This document shows, piece by piece, positions 6,877-15,295 of a stretch of 33,842 bases of DNA. Within the stretch, counting starts at the first letter, position 1; every line of letters starts with the position of its first letter. This DNA is from Planctomycetota bacterium. Its GTDB lineage: Bacteria > Planctomycetota > Uabimicrobiia > Uabimicrobiales > JABWCH01. Below the pieces are notes generated by a model that made no database searches, was not told where the DNA came from, and saw only the letters and a list, made by a program, of their open reading frames with translations. The position numbers were made by a program, and so were the translations under genes. The stretch is from the NCBI GenBank assembly GCA_020057085.1, contig JAGVGO010000254.1, positions 1-33,842 on the forward strand, given 5' to 3'.

Positions 6877-8600
6877 CGTTTGGATATTTCCTGAGCCTTC
6901 TTGACCAGTTGCAGAAATTCGGCGCGGTAACCGCCCTTATCTTCACCTTTGGCCTCTGCGGCCAGTTCCCACACCAGATCGAGAGTGCCGTTTCCTTTGT
7001 ATTTGGAATCACGTAAAATCATGCCAAACAATGCTACCGCAGCGGCAAAACGGAAGTCTTGCGACGATTGGGTCAACTTTTTCATCTGCTCCTGTACTGG
7101 GAACTCAAGTGGTTTGCTGGTGTCACCGGTCGGTTCTTTGTAACGTATGCGTACGGTCAACAGTTCGCCACTTTTGGCCGCTTCGGTCACTTGCCCCTGG
7201 CTTTGGTATTTCGATGGGTCAACATCAGGCAACGACATGGGTTTACCTGCGGGGACGATTTCATAGAGTGCGGTCACGGTGTGGCCGGCACCTATCTCGC
7301 CGGCATCCTTGGTGTCGTCCTTGAAATCTTCGGCACGTAGCATGCGATTCTCGTAACCAAGCAAACGATAGGCCTGCACCAGGGCGGGGTTGAAATCTAC
7401 CTGGATTTTCACATCCTTGGCAATGGTAATGAGGGTGCCGCTCATCTGCTCGACGAGCGATTTACGTGCTTCGGAAATCGTATCAATGTAAGCATAGTTG
7501 CCGTTGCCTTTGTCTGCCAGTTTTTCCAGTGTAGAATCTTTGTAGTTGCCCATGCCAAAGCCCAGCACGGTGAGGAATACCCCGCTTTTGGCTTTTTCTT
7601 CAATGAGACGTAAAAGCGACCCTTGGTCGGTGGCGCCAACATTGAAATCGCCGTCGGTAGCGAGGATAATACGGTTGGTGCCACCCTTGATGAAATTTTC
7701 GATGGCCACGCGATAAGCCAATTCAATGCCTTCACCGCCGTTGGTTGACCCGCCCGCAGCCAGTTCTTCCATGGCGGCGAGAACTTTTTCCTTGTGGCTG
7801 CAAGTGGTAGACGGCAGCACCAGCCCCGAAGCGCCGGCATAGACAACGATGGCCACACGATCGTTTTCGCCGAGCTGATCAACCAACAGTTTGAGCCCAC
7901 TTTTGAGAAGAGGCAGTTTGTTCGGGTCTTCCATCGAGCCGGAGACATCGAGCAAAAATACCAGATTGCTGAGTGGCCGCTTGTCCATGACAATTTCACG
8001 TCCTTTTAGCGCGATGCGCACCAGACGATGCTCCACATTCCATGGACATTGCGTAATCTCTATGTGCGAGGCAAAAGGTGTGTTGTCTTGCGGCGGTTGG
8101 TAATCATAGGTAAAATAGTTTATCAGCTCCTCCAGCCGCACAGAATCTTTGGGCGGCATGGTGTTTTGTGTAAGAAAACGACGCATGTTGGCATACGAGG
8201 CGGTATCAACATCAATGGAAAATGTTGATAAAGGGTTTTGCGCTGCAGCCAAGAAGGGATTCTCGTAGATACGATCGTAGGCTTCGGTATGGAACTCTTC
8301 CGTTTTTTGCTTGCCGGGTTCGGGCAGTCCAGTAACGGGAGCCGGCACAGGTTGTGGCTGCGGCGCATTGCCAGGAACCTGTCCAGCTTGCTGCGGTACT
8401 ATCGTCATCACGTCGGCCGAGAATGTTTCTTTCTCAAGATGCTGAGACTCTGCCGGTGAGGCAGGCGCTATCATAGCCATACGTGACGGTTGAACCGATG
8501 GTTTGGCCTGGCTATATTCTGCAGACTTGGCCGAGTGGGAACCACCGCACCCGCTGCATATTGCTACAGCCCACACGAATAAGAGTAGCCACTTATACAT
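6873..8600 (-). CDS. VWA-domain (YfbK-like) predicted lipoprotein
   Basis: This 575-residue secreted protein belongs to the YfbK-like family. An N-terminal hydrophobic segment (residues 2-16) ends in ICSGC, an imperfect lipobox, so membrane anchoring is likely but not certain. A Pro-rich linker follows, then the YfbK N-terminal block (NPFLAAAQNPLSTFSIDVDT), then a von Willebrand A domain with an intact metal site: DVSGSM, the Thr in GGSTNGGEG and ATDGD. The C-terminal region with KYKGNGTLD and ELAAEAKGEDKGGYRAEFL matches the family's DUF3520. The ATG at 8600 has AAAAGGAGC upstream; the longer in-frame start at 8651 has no such site and would bury the signal peptide. VWA proteins bind protein partners through Mg2+; its target is unknown. 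It is coupled to the ClC fusion by a 4-nt overlap. Confidence 0.9.
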   Translation of the reverse strand: MYKWLLLFVWAVAICSGCGGSHSAKSAEYSQAKPSVQPSRMAMIAPASPAESQHLEKETFSADVMTIVPQQAGQVPGNAPQPQPVPAPVTGLPEPGKQKTEEFHTEAYDRIYENPFLAAAQNPLSTFSIDVDTASYANMRRFLTQNTMPPKDSVRLEELINYFTYDYQPPQDNTPFASHIEITQCPWNVEHRLVRIALKGREIVMDKRPLSNLVFLLDVSGSMEDPNKLPLLKSGLKLLVDQLGENDRVAIVVYAGASGLVLPSTTCSHKEKVLAAMEELAAGGSTNGGEGIELAYRVAIENFIKGGTNRIILATDGDFNVGATDQGSLLRLIEEKAKSGVFLTVLGFGMGNYKDSTLEKLADKGNGNYAYIDTISEARKSLVEQMSGTLITIAKDVKIQVDFNPALVQAYRLLGYENRMLRAEDFKDDTKDAGEIGAGHTVTALYEIVPAGKPMSLPDVDPSKYQSQGQVTEAAKSGELLTVRIRYKEPTGDTSKPLEFPVQEQMKKLTQSSQDFRFAAAVALFGMILRDSKYKGNGTLDLVWELAAEAKGEDKGGYRAEFLQLVKKAQEISKR

Positions 8601-8654
8601 ATTTTTGCTCCTTTTAAACAAACGGGCGCCCCGCGAGACGGAGGTTTGCATAAA

Positions 8655-8687
8655 TACAAAGCCTAGCCGAGGCGGCTAGGCTCTGTA
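8655..8687 (-). terminator. Rho-independent-type terminator after the acidic protein gene
   Basis: AGCCTAGCC and GGCTAGGCT form a perfect 9-bp stem around GAGGC; the loop's outer G and C can pair to make 10 bp. Outside a single mismatch, TACA and TGTA extend it by 4 bp. On the minus strand the stem is followed by TTTGTATTTA, a modest T-rich tail. It lies just downstream of the gene ending at 8698 and upstream of the VWA gene, so it separates the two minus-strand units. Confidence 0.7.
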
Positions 8688-8697
8688 TCAACAACAA

Positions 8698-9066
8698 TTA
8701 GCATTTGCGACGACGTGGCGGTTTGTCCTTTGCATCCTCCTCCTCGTACTCTTCATCATCGTCCTCGTACTCTTCGTCATCATCTTCTTCATCATCGTCA
8801 TCATCTTCGTACTCTTCATCATCGTCATCGTACTCTTCATCGTCGTCATCATACTCATCATCGTCGTCCTCGTCGTCATCGTACTCTTCTTCGTCGTCTT
8901 CCTCCGGCTTTTCTTCCGGCTCTTCCTTTTTCTTTCTGCCCAGATCCCAGGGTTGCACGTCTGGGGCAAAAGAATCTGTAAAACTACAAATAGAGGCAAA
9001 GTTAGCAACGATGGCGAATTCTTCTTCCAGAGTCTTTGGCTTTTTGAGTAAAGTGACTGACTCCAT
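8698..9066 (-). CDS. Small Asp/Glu/Tyr-rich acidic protein, function unknown
   Basis: This 122-residue protein has an ordinary N-terminal part (residues 1-45, including TLEEEFAIVANFASICSF), a Lys/Glu stretch, and then about 65 residues composed almost only of Asp, Glu and Tyr, with a Tyr every 7-10 positions. It ends in a basic KDKPPRRRKC tail. I do not recognise a family. The ATG at 9066 has GAAAGG upstream; a longer frame from 9183 would overlap the outer-membrane protein gene and has no better site. Such acidic tracts can bind cations or basic partners, but that is only inference. It is the last gene of the tolC-like/outer-membrane-protein unit and is followed by a terminator. Confidence 0.7.
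   Translation of the reverse strand: MESVTLLKKPKTLEEEFAIVANFASICSFTDSFAPDVQPWDLGRKKKEEPEEKPEEDDEEEYDDDEDDDDEYDDDDEEYDDDDEEYEDDDDDEEDDDEEYEDDDEEYEEEDAKDKPPRRRKC
8735..8910. repeat. Trinucleotide-type low-complexity tract
   Basis: The plus strand is built of TCA/TCG/TCC/TCT triplets, with TACTCTTC recurring, and encodes the Asp/Glu/Tyr tract on the minus strand. In-frame length change by slippage is plausible because the unit is three bases. Confidence 0.75.
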
Positions 9067-9101
9067 GCTGTACCTTTCGCAAAAAAAATTTCTACCCATG
9101 C

Positions 9102-9113
9102 ACCCACGTGGGT
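9102..9113. promoter_or_regulatory. Perfect 12-bp palindrome ACCCACGTGGGT
   Basis: This perfect palindrome sits 36-47 nt upstream of the acidic gene start, in the gap after the outer-membrane protein gene. It could be a regulator site, but I see no promoter around it, and one site alone is weak evidence. Confidence 0.3.
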
Positions 9114-9142
9114 AACATGGAAACAGTTTGACGAGATAGTCT

Positions 9143-10291
9143 TTAACTTCTTGGTCCCAAGCGATGGCCGAGTTGGAACCCAAGTTCTATCATGAAAATA
9201 TCGTTGTCGGCGCGATCGTTTCTTTGTTCCCAGGTGCGGAAATAGGAAAAACCTACCACTTCGGCCACACTCACACGCACACCACCGCCCAGGACATGGC
9301 CATGATCAGCACGTGCATAGCCGACGCCGAAGGCCGGTTCCACCGTGACAAAATTTTTTTCTTGTTCCGACATCAACAACGGGATATTGATGTCTATCGG
9401 AATGGCGACAGCCTTTACATACAGGACAGAAAGGATGTAACTCGATTGCGCCGGTTTGTCTGGCACCACCTGAGTGCCTAGCGGCGCCAAGAAACTGCCG
9501 TCGCCAAAGACATCGACAAATTCAGGATAATTCAATTTGGAGGTGATTTCGACCGGCCCTGTGCGGTAGTTGCTAAAAACGGTGACGGATATGCCGGACA
9601 AGAAATTGCGCTCGCTCATCCAACTGATACCGAAAAAGATATCAAGCCCTGTTTCTTGCTGGTTTGAGAAAACGCTGCCCGATAACGGTTCGAGCGCCGG
9701 ATTAATGTCTAACAATTCTTGAGGAACCGGCAGCAACACATCAGGGGCGAAAAGTCGCGTGTCGGCCCAGTAATGTCCGATTTCCAAGCTTATCTGCAGA
9801 CCGGCAGAGGGTAATGCCCATAGCATGGACACTCCTGCTGTCACCGGAATATCGCGACTTTTGACCAGGGTGTGGAAATTGTTGACATAGCCAAGCGGCA
9901 GATCGGTTTTACCTTCGAGATTGAAGGCGTCGAAGGTGATATAGCCGCCGATGGACATAAACGAGTCACCGAGACGCAGCAAGACAGGACGGAAAAAGAA
10001 GTAGCCGCCGGCATGTAATTCGTCAAATTTGTTTTCATCGCGTAGACTAATAAAGCGAAAGCCACCGCCGAACGGCGACTGGACTGGCGTCCAGTAGCTG
10101 TAATCGGTAATAGCACAGTCGTCAAATGTCTCGGCAGGTAATTGCCACGCCCATTGGAAAAAATGTGCCTCTTGGGCGACGGGTTTGGCGGCGTTCTCGT
10201 TATTGTCTACCGATTCGGCAGAGAGCGGAAGCACACCTGACAACAGGGTGCAAACCGACACCAGCAACAGATAAGATACGGTTCGTTTCAT
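9143..10291 (-). CDS. Predicted outer-membrane beta-barrel protein, family unknown
   Basis: This 382-residue protein starts with a clear Sec signal peptide: MKRT, a hydrophobic core, and a likely cut after LPLSA near residue 25. The mature part alternates hydrophobic and polar residues in many short strands rich in Gly, Tyr and Phe, such as GGGFRFISL, GGYFFFRPVLL, VGYARADHG and IMIELGFQLGHRL near the C-terminus. This is what outer-membrane barrels look like, but I cannot name a family. The ATG has AGGTGAGG upstream. It begins 6 nt after the stop of the tolC-like gene, so the two are surely co-transcribed, which suggests a role in the outer envelope or in a shared export system. Confidence 0.7.
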   Translation of the reverse strand: MKRTVSYLLLVSVCTLLSGVLPLSAESVDNNENAAKPVAQEAHFFQWAWQLPAETFDDCAITDYSYWTPVQSPFGGGFRFISLRDENKFDELHAGGYFFFRPVLLRLGDSFMSIGGYITFDAFNLEGKTDLPLGYVNNFHTLVKSRDIPVTAGVSMLWALPSAGLQISLEIGHYWADTRLFAPDVLLPVPQELLDINPALEPLSGSVFSNQQETGLDIFFGISWMSERNFLSGISVTVFSNYRTGPVEITSKLNYPEFVDVFGDGSFLAPLGTQVVPDKPAQSSYILSVLYVKAVAIPIDINIPLLMSEQEKNFVTVEPAFGVGYARADHGHVLGGGVRVSVAEVVGFSYFRTWEQRNDRADNDIFMIELGFQLGHRLGPRS

Positions 10292-10297
10292 CGAGCC

Positions 10298-11857
10298 TCA
10301 CCTTTCTTTGTTGATTTTATAATATTCCTGGGTATATCGGGATTCGGCCAGCTTCAGGCGAACTACGGCGATTTTGTAGTCAAGCATGGCCTGTAATTGA
10401 ACCAAGTAAGCTTCGGTCAGTTTAAATTCAGCATCTTGTAGAAAGAAAATAAAGTTCAGATCACCGGCCAAAGGTTTTTCATACCTTCTTTCGAGGCTGG
10501 CCAAGCTTTTCTCCGATTCATCGAGCGTAGCCTGGCTTTTCGCATATTTGGCTTGCGCCGCTGTTACTTCGTGCAGTGCCTCACGTACTTCCAACATGAT
10601 GTCGTACTGTGCCTTGTGTAGCTCTGACTCGGTCTGGGCCAGCTGGGATTGGGCACGTTGCCGTTCGCTTTTAGCCGCCAGGTTGCCAAGTGGGATTTCT
10701 ACACTCACGCCGACGCTCCAGCGATAATGGTCGCCATTGAAATTTTTGCTGAAGGCCGGGCCTGGGCCGCCTTGCTCTTCCCCAAGGAAAGTCACGCCGC
10801 CGTTTACGTCAACAGCGGGCAACAACTGATTCTCGCTGCGCTCGACGAGTAAAGCAAAGCTTTGTTTTTTCGCTTCGAGCTGCCGGATTTCCGGGCGTTG
10901 TTTAATGGCATCACTCATGTTGGCTGTGACATTAGCGATCTTCTCAAATTCCGTCTTGGCAGCCTCTGCCGGTACAATCTCTTTGTCCCAATCCATCTGC
11001 AATGGATTTTGCGCGTTGAAGGCAAAAACCTGCCGTTTCAACCGGTCTTGCGCGAGACGCCATTCTTTTTCAATGGCTATCACGCGGTCTTCGCGATTGT
11101 AGATATTGACGTTGGCATCGTTGATATCGCTCGGTAACACACCGCCCACGCGCCCGGATTGTGGTTCGACGAACTCTTTGTATTTTTTCGCTTTGGCCAC
11201 CGATCTTGCCAACTGTTCCTTACTTTTGATGGTAAAAATCCAGGTCCAGTAGGCAATCTCGATTTGCGCCAGGCTGGCATTGACTTGACGTTCGATCTCG
11301 TATTCGGCTATCTCTTTCTGTTTTTGTGCGGCCTGAATCAACGCTTCATTGGGACGGCCAAAACCGAAATTGCGCAATAATGGCTGACTAGCCTTGAGCG
11401 TAATCCCTGAAGTCCACAATTTCTTGATATCGCTGGCACGATCATAGAAAGTAGGGTCAAAATTTTGGGCAATGAAGGCGTTTATTTCACGCACATCGTC
11501 AAATTCCGAACTGCGGCGATATTGCAGGTCATAACCCAAAAACAAGCTAGTACCGGTGATAAAACGCTTGCTGACACCCAGGCTGAAAATTCCGGTCTGT
11601 TCCTGCAGTAGACGTGAATCGAGTTTATTGTATTCGTAGCCGCCGGTCACGAACAAATCATACGGGCTTTCTGCCAGCATTACATCGGCTTGGGCAATAT
11701 CCGGCAAATGACGGGAGACACTGATGTCAATATTGTTTTGTACACCTAGACGCAGGCACTGCTCCAGGGAAAGGACTTCTTGTGCTTGCAAGGTAAAACT
11801 TAAGGTGGCTAAAGCACAGAGTGCACATACCATGTGTTTGAGTTTGCTAAGAGCCAT
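10298..11857 (-). CDS. TolC-family outer-membrane efflux protein
   Basis: This 519-residue protein resembles TolC/OEP outer-membrane exit ducts of efflux pumps and type I secretion systems. It has a signal peptide (MALSKLKHMVCALCALATLSFTLQAQ) and two long helical, Gln/Ala/Glu-rich repeats of the OEP domain. The second contains NQLLPAVDVNGGVTF and the characteristic SQLAQTESELHKAQYDI and YEKPLAGDLNFI blocks. I chose ATG 11857 because AAGGAGATG precedes it and the signal peptide then starts cleanly; the frame itself runs open to 11947. No membrane-fusion protein or inner-membrane pump is adjacent, so the cognate pump is elsewhere. The gene is transcribed from a promoter at 11985-12012 and continues into the outer-membrane protein gene. 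Confidence 0.88.
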   Translation of the reverse strand: MALSKLKHMVCALCALATLSFTLQAQEVLSLEQCLRLGVQNNIDISVSRHLPDIAQADVMLAESPYDLFVTGGYEYNKLDSRLLQEQTGIFSLGVSKRFITGTSLFLGYDLQYRRSSEFDDVREINAFIAQNFDPTFYDRASDIKKLWTSGITLKASQPLLRNFGFGRPNEALIQAAQKQKEIAEYEIERQVNASLAQIEIAYWTWIFTIKSKEQLARSVAKAKKYKEFVEPQSGRVGGVLPSDINDANVNIYNREDRVIAIEKEWRLAQDRLKRQVFAFNAQNPLQMDWDKEIVPAEAAKTEFEKIANVTANMSDAIKQRPEIRQLEAKKQSFALLVERSENQLLPAVDVNGGVTFLGEEQGGPGPAFSKNFNGDHYRWSVGVSVEIPLGNLAAKSERQRAQSQLAQTESELHKAQYDIMLEVREALHEVTAAQAKYAKSQATLDESEKSLASLERRYEKPLAGDLNFIFFLQDAEFKLTEAYLVQLQAMLDYKIAVVRLKLAESRYTQEYYKINKER

Positions 11858-11984
11858 TGCGCAACATCTCCTTTTGTAGAGTGAACAATAACGATAGTCG
11901 CCACCCTGGAACGCTTGGGGACAAGAACGGCGATGGCAACCATCCATTTTTTGATCAAAATGCAGTCTCGACCAAATTTCATGC

Positions 11985-12012
11985 AGTATACCATGTTTCT
12001 TGTGGTTGGCAA
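11985..12012 (-). promoter_or_regulatory. Sigma70-type promoter of the tolC-like unit
   Basis: On the minus strand the -35 is TTGCCA (12007-12012), the spacer is 16 bp and the -10 is TATACT (11985-11990). The start point would be near 11978, giving a leader of about 120 nt to ATG 11857. Confidence 0.6.
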
Positions 12013-12053
12013 GCAGAAAATAGGCGGCGCAGTCAGACGTATAAAAGAAAGCC

Positions 12054-12082
12054 TTGCATAATTACAGACTATATGCTAAAAT
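12054..12082 (+). promoter_or_regulatory. Sigma70-type promoter of the kinase gene
   Basis: The -35 TTGCAT (12054-12059), a 17-bp spacer and the -10 TAAAAT (12077-12082) match the consensus well. Transcription would begin near 12089, about 70 nt before the ATG. The 301-bp divergent gap thus contains back-to-back promoters. Confidence 0.6.
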
Positions 12083-12158
12083 AATTCGATAGTTATTCTC
12101 AAACATCCATTTCTCGGACGCGTGGAGATCGAAGAGTCAAACAGAGTAGGAAAGTGCA

Positions 12159-15100
12159 ATGCAGTTTGAAGAAGAACTCCTATTTAGAAGAATTGCCAGC
12201 GAAGGACAGCTCATCACCTCAGAACAATTGGAAGAGTGTCTGGAGATTCAGCGCAACAACCCACATGCCACATCTCTATTTGTGATTATGATTGAAAAGG
12301 GGTACATCACTCATAAAAATATGGCTATAATTCTCAAGAAAATTCCGCCTCAGGTGAGTGAGGCGATGCCCCTTTTCACCAATGCCAATAAAAAATTCGG
12401 CGAGATGTGCGTTGAAAAAGGCTTTGTCAGCACGGTGCAAGTAGCGGAATGCCTCTCTACCCAGGAAAAACTGAAGGCAGAAGGTCGTCATTTCCGCATC
12501 GGCCAGATTTTAATGGAGAAAAAATTTCTGACCGTACATCAGGCGCAGACGGTTTTGGAACTCCAGGGCAAAAAGATTTTGCGTTGCCCCACCTGCGAAA
12601 CCAAGTTCAACATCCGCCACTATCAGCCGCACAAGAAATACCTGTGTCCGAAATGCAACGGCGAACTCAATGCCTTTGAACAGGGTAGCGCCTCGCTTGG
12701 CGTGGACCGCAGCGTGATGACACGGGAAACGGTGGAAGTGGACGATGAAACTCTCAACCTGATCAACAAAAAGGTCGGTGACTATACCATCACTGAACTT
12801 CTGGGTGAAGGCGGTATGGCCAGCGTTTACAAAGCTGTAAGCCCGTCACATTCGCGGCCGCGGGCTCTCAAGATCATGAAGTCGCAAGGTGGCGTCGAGC
12901 GTTTTACCCGCGAATTCGAGAGCGCTTCGGCACTGCGTCATCCGAATATCATACGAGCCTATGAAAAAGGCACTTTCGACAGCAAACCTTATTTTTTCAT
13001 GGAATATATTGACGGCGGCACGCTGTCTAAGCGTATCGAGAAGATGGGCGTAATACCACTTACAGAAGGACTTAATATCTTGCGTCAGGTGGCTATGGGT
13101 CTCAAATATGCCCATGAAAACAACATCGTCCACCGCGACATCAAACCCAGCAATATCATGCTATCATGGGACAGCAACAAAAAAGTGATTGCCAAGATCA
13201 CCGATTTTGGTATCGCGCGTGCAGTGAGCGACAGTCATATCACCATGACAGGCCAGCTCGTCGGCACATTCAAATATATGTCACCCGAATACATCAAAGG
13301 TGTCGGCGTGGATGGCAAAAACGACATCTTCAGCCTTGCCGTCGTGGCTTACGAAATGTTTACCGGACGCGAGCCGTTCAATGTTGACGGGCCGGTAGGC
13401 TACCTCTTCGTCAATATCAAGGAAACACCGCCGCCCATCCACCAGCTCAACCCTGATTTGCCTAAAGAATTTGCTCTCGTCGTTAACCAGATGATGGCCA
13501 AAGATCACCAAAAACGCTACGATGCTGCCTCTCTACTACGCGACCTCGACCGTTTTCTCAGACATCTGCGAGACAACACTCCGCTTATCGAGCCAGAGGA
13601 TAAAACTTCGGCCTTTTATGCCAGATCTGCCCTCACGACGCTGAAAGGTCTGTGGGACAAACTAGCGCAACGTTTTTCTCCGCTCGACAGCGAAGCGGCG
13701 GACAAGCCCATCGAGACTGAGGAAGAGATGGAAAGTCCGGAAGGCGAAGAGATGGAGAGATTTTTCCAAACCCAGGAAGTGGGGAAAGAAGCCACCTGCC
13801 AAAAGGATTATGAATTTGCTCTCGAACTTCTCAAAAAAGGCAATATTGATGCGGCCAGAAAAAATCTGGAAGCGGTGATAGAGGTATTCCCCGGTACGGT
13901 ATGGGCGGCACGGGCCAAGAAAAAACTGGGCACGTTAGCATCTCCCGAGGCGCCGGCGAAGATACAGGATGCCCCGCCAGCCATGTTAGATGAGAGCATG
14001 ACGCGAAAAAAAAAAATCCCCCTGAGTAAAATCGTCCGCCAACAAGAGACGGCTCGCTTGACCTCGTTGCCAGCGACACAGAAGAAAGCAACGCAGACAG
14101 TCGAAGCAGCAGGTACCATCTCGTTGCCTAAACAAGAAAAAAAACGAGAGACAGAAAGTCGTCCGGATAAAAGACAACGAGACGACACAAAAGACCGGAT
14201 GGATAAGAGTCAACAGGTAGACAAGAAGAGAACTGCTACTCTGCAACCAATAGCTCCCCATGCCGAGTTTGAGGCAATCTCCTCGCCGAAACCAACAACC
14301 AAGCCTGAAACAAACGTGGCCTCTCTTGCTATGGGTAACACCATAGTAGCCAAGGCACAAGAATTTCTCGTATCGGTCAAGGCATTTATCAATGAGGTGC
14401 GCAGCATTGAGGAGTATGAACGCAAGCAGGTGTGGCTAGACGACGTGTTTTCATATGTCCGGCAACTACAATGGGATTTTGCCCGCGAAGAAATCTCGGA
14501 AATTTTATACAAGTGGGGCCGTTTTCTGCTGGACCACGGCAAATATAGCGAAGGGCTTGTGCGTTTTTGGGAATTGTACGAAAAATTTGCCAATACCCGT
14601 TGGTATCCGCAGGTTCTGGAAGAACTCGTCAGTTTCGAGCAGCCTAAGGATATGACTTTTATTGATGGCGGCAAATACACGATCGGCGAGGGTGACAACG
14701 AAACTGTGATACAGTTGGACCCCTATTTTATTGATATCTACCCTGTCACCAATGCCCAATACCTGGAATTCATCAAAGAAACAGGGTATCCGGTGCCGGT
14801 ACACTGGATCGGTGATATGTATCCGATCGGCAAAGGCAATCATCCGGTGGTATGGGTTTCGGCGGAAGATGCTTTTGTTTATGCCTGTTGGTGTAACAAA
14901 CGGCTGCCGGTTGAGCAGGAATGGGAAAAAGCGGCTCGTGGTCCACAGCGATTGCATTTCCCGTGGGGCAATGTTTACGAAACGCGTAAATGCAACTGCC
15001 GCGAATCAGGTATGGGCGACACGACACCTGTAGGTTATTATGAGGTGGGCAAATCTTACTACCATTGCTATGACATGGCGGGCAATATCTGGCAATGGAC

Positions 15101-15272
15101 CGACAGTTGGTATGACAACGGCAAAACACAACGTGTACTGCGCGGCGGTTCGTGGTTCTCCTATGAAACTTTCACTACCGCCACCTACCGTAATTTCGAT
15201 TTCCCCGGCGCGCGCAGCGGCCTCTACGGTTTCCGTTGTCTTAAATCATTCTGCCGGCCTAATAAAATGTAG
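12159..15272 (+). CDS. Ser/Thr protein kinase with zinc ribbon and C-terminal FGE-sulfatase-like domain
   Basis: This 1037-residue protein has a complex layout. Residues about 15-140 hold two similar helical repeats (LITSEQLEECLEIQ and FVSTVQVAECLSTQE), reminiscent of the N-terminal domain of GspE/MshE ATPases. Cys143, 146, 163 and 166 form a zinc ribbon. A Hanks-type kinase spans about 208-470, with GEGGMASVYKA, Lys238, HRD Asp327, DFG Asp349 and SPE, so it should be active. Residues 500-720 are charged and low-complexity with a TPR-like patch. The last 210 residues are an FGE-sulfatase-like fold ending in VLRGGSW. The cysteines of true formylglycine-generating enzymes are absent after RGGSW, so this part is probably a binding domain. 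I see no membrane segment. The ATG has TAGGAAAG upstream. Such multi-domain kinases are common in Planctomycetota and relatives. Confidence 0.9.
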   Translation: MQFEEELLFRRIASEGQLITSEQLEECLEIQRNNPHATSLFVIMIEKGYITHKNMAIILKKIPPQVSEAMPLFTNANKKFGEMCVEKGFVSTVQVAECLSTQEKLKAEGRHFRIGQILMEKKFLTVHQAQTVLELQGKKILRCPTCETKFNIRHYQPHKKYLCPKCNGELNAFEQGSASLGVDRSVMTRETVEVDDETLNLINKKVGDYTITELLGEGGMASVYKAVSPSHSRPRALKIMKSQGGVERFTREFESASALRHPNIIRAYEKGTFDSKPYFFMEYIDGGTLSKRIEKMGVIPLTEGLNILRQVAMGLKYAHENNIVHRDIKPSNIMLSWDSNKKVIAKITDFGIARAVSDSHITMTGQLVGTFKYMSPEYIKGVGVDGKNDIFSLAVVAYEMFTGREPFNVDGPVGYLFVNIKETPPPIHQLNPDLPKEFALVVNQMMAKDHQKRYDAASLLRDLDRFLRHLRDNTPLIEPEDKTSAFYARSALTTLKGLWDKLAQRFSPLDSEAADKPIETEEEMESPEGEEMERFFQTQEVGKEATCQKDYEFALELLKKGNIDAARKNLEAVIEVFPGTVWAARAKKKLGTLASPEAPAKIQDAPPAMLDESMTRKKKIPLSKIVRQQETARLTSLPATQKKATQTVEAAGTISLPKQEKKRETESRPDKRQRDDTKDRMDKSQQVDKKRTATLQPIAPHAEFEAISSPKPTTKPETNVASLAMGNTIVAKAQEFLVSVKAFINEVRSIEEYERKQVWLDDVFSYVRQLQWDFAREEISEILYKWGRFLLDHGKYSEGLVRFWELYEKFANTRWYPQVLEELVSFEQPKDMTFIDGGKYTIGEGDNETVIQLDPYFIDIYPVTNAQYLEFIKETGYPVPVHWIGDMYPIGKGNHPVVWVSAEDAFVYACWCNKRLPVEQEWEKAARGPQRLHFPWGNVYETRKCNCRESGMGDTTPVGYYEVGKSYYHCYDMAGNIWQWTDSWYDNGKTQRVLRGGSWFSYETFTTATYRNFDFPGARSGLYGFRCLKSFCRPNKM

Positions 15273-15295
15273 GCTCTGGCGAGAAGGCTATCTTT

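Noticed and set aside
8601-8651. Longer N-terminus for the VWA protein
   Set aside because: The 17 extra residues would precede the signal peptide and lack a ribosome-binding site, whereas AAAAGGAGC precedes the ATG at 8600.
8705-9115. Serine-rich plus-strand frame
   Set aside because: It is the complement of the Asp/Glu/Tyr triplet tract and has no ribosome-binding site; the minus-strand frame has a start signal and a terminator.
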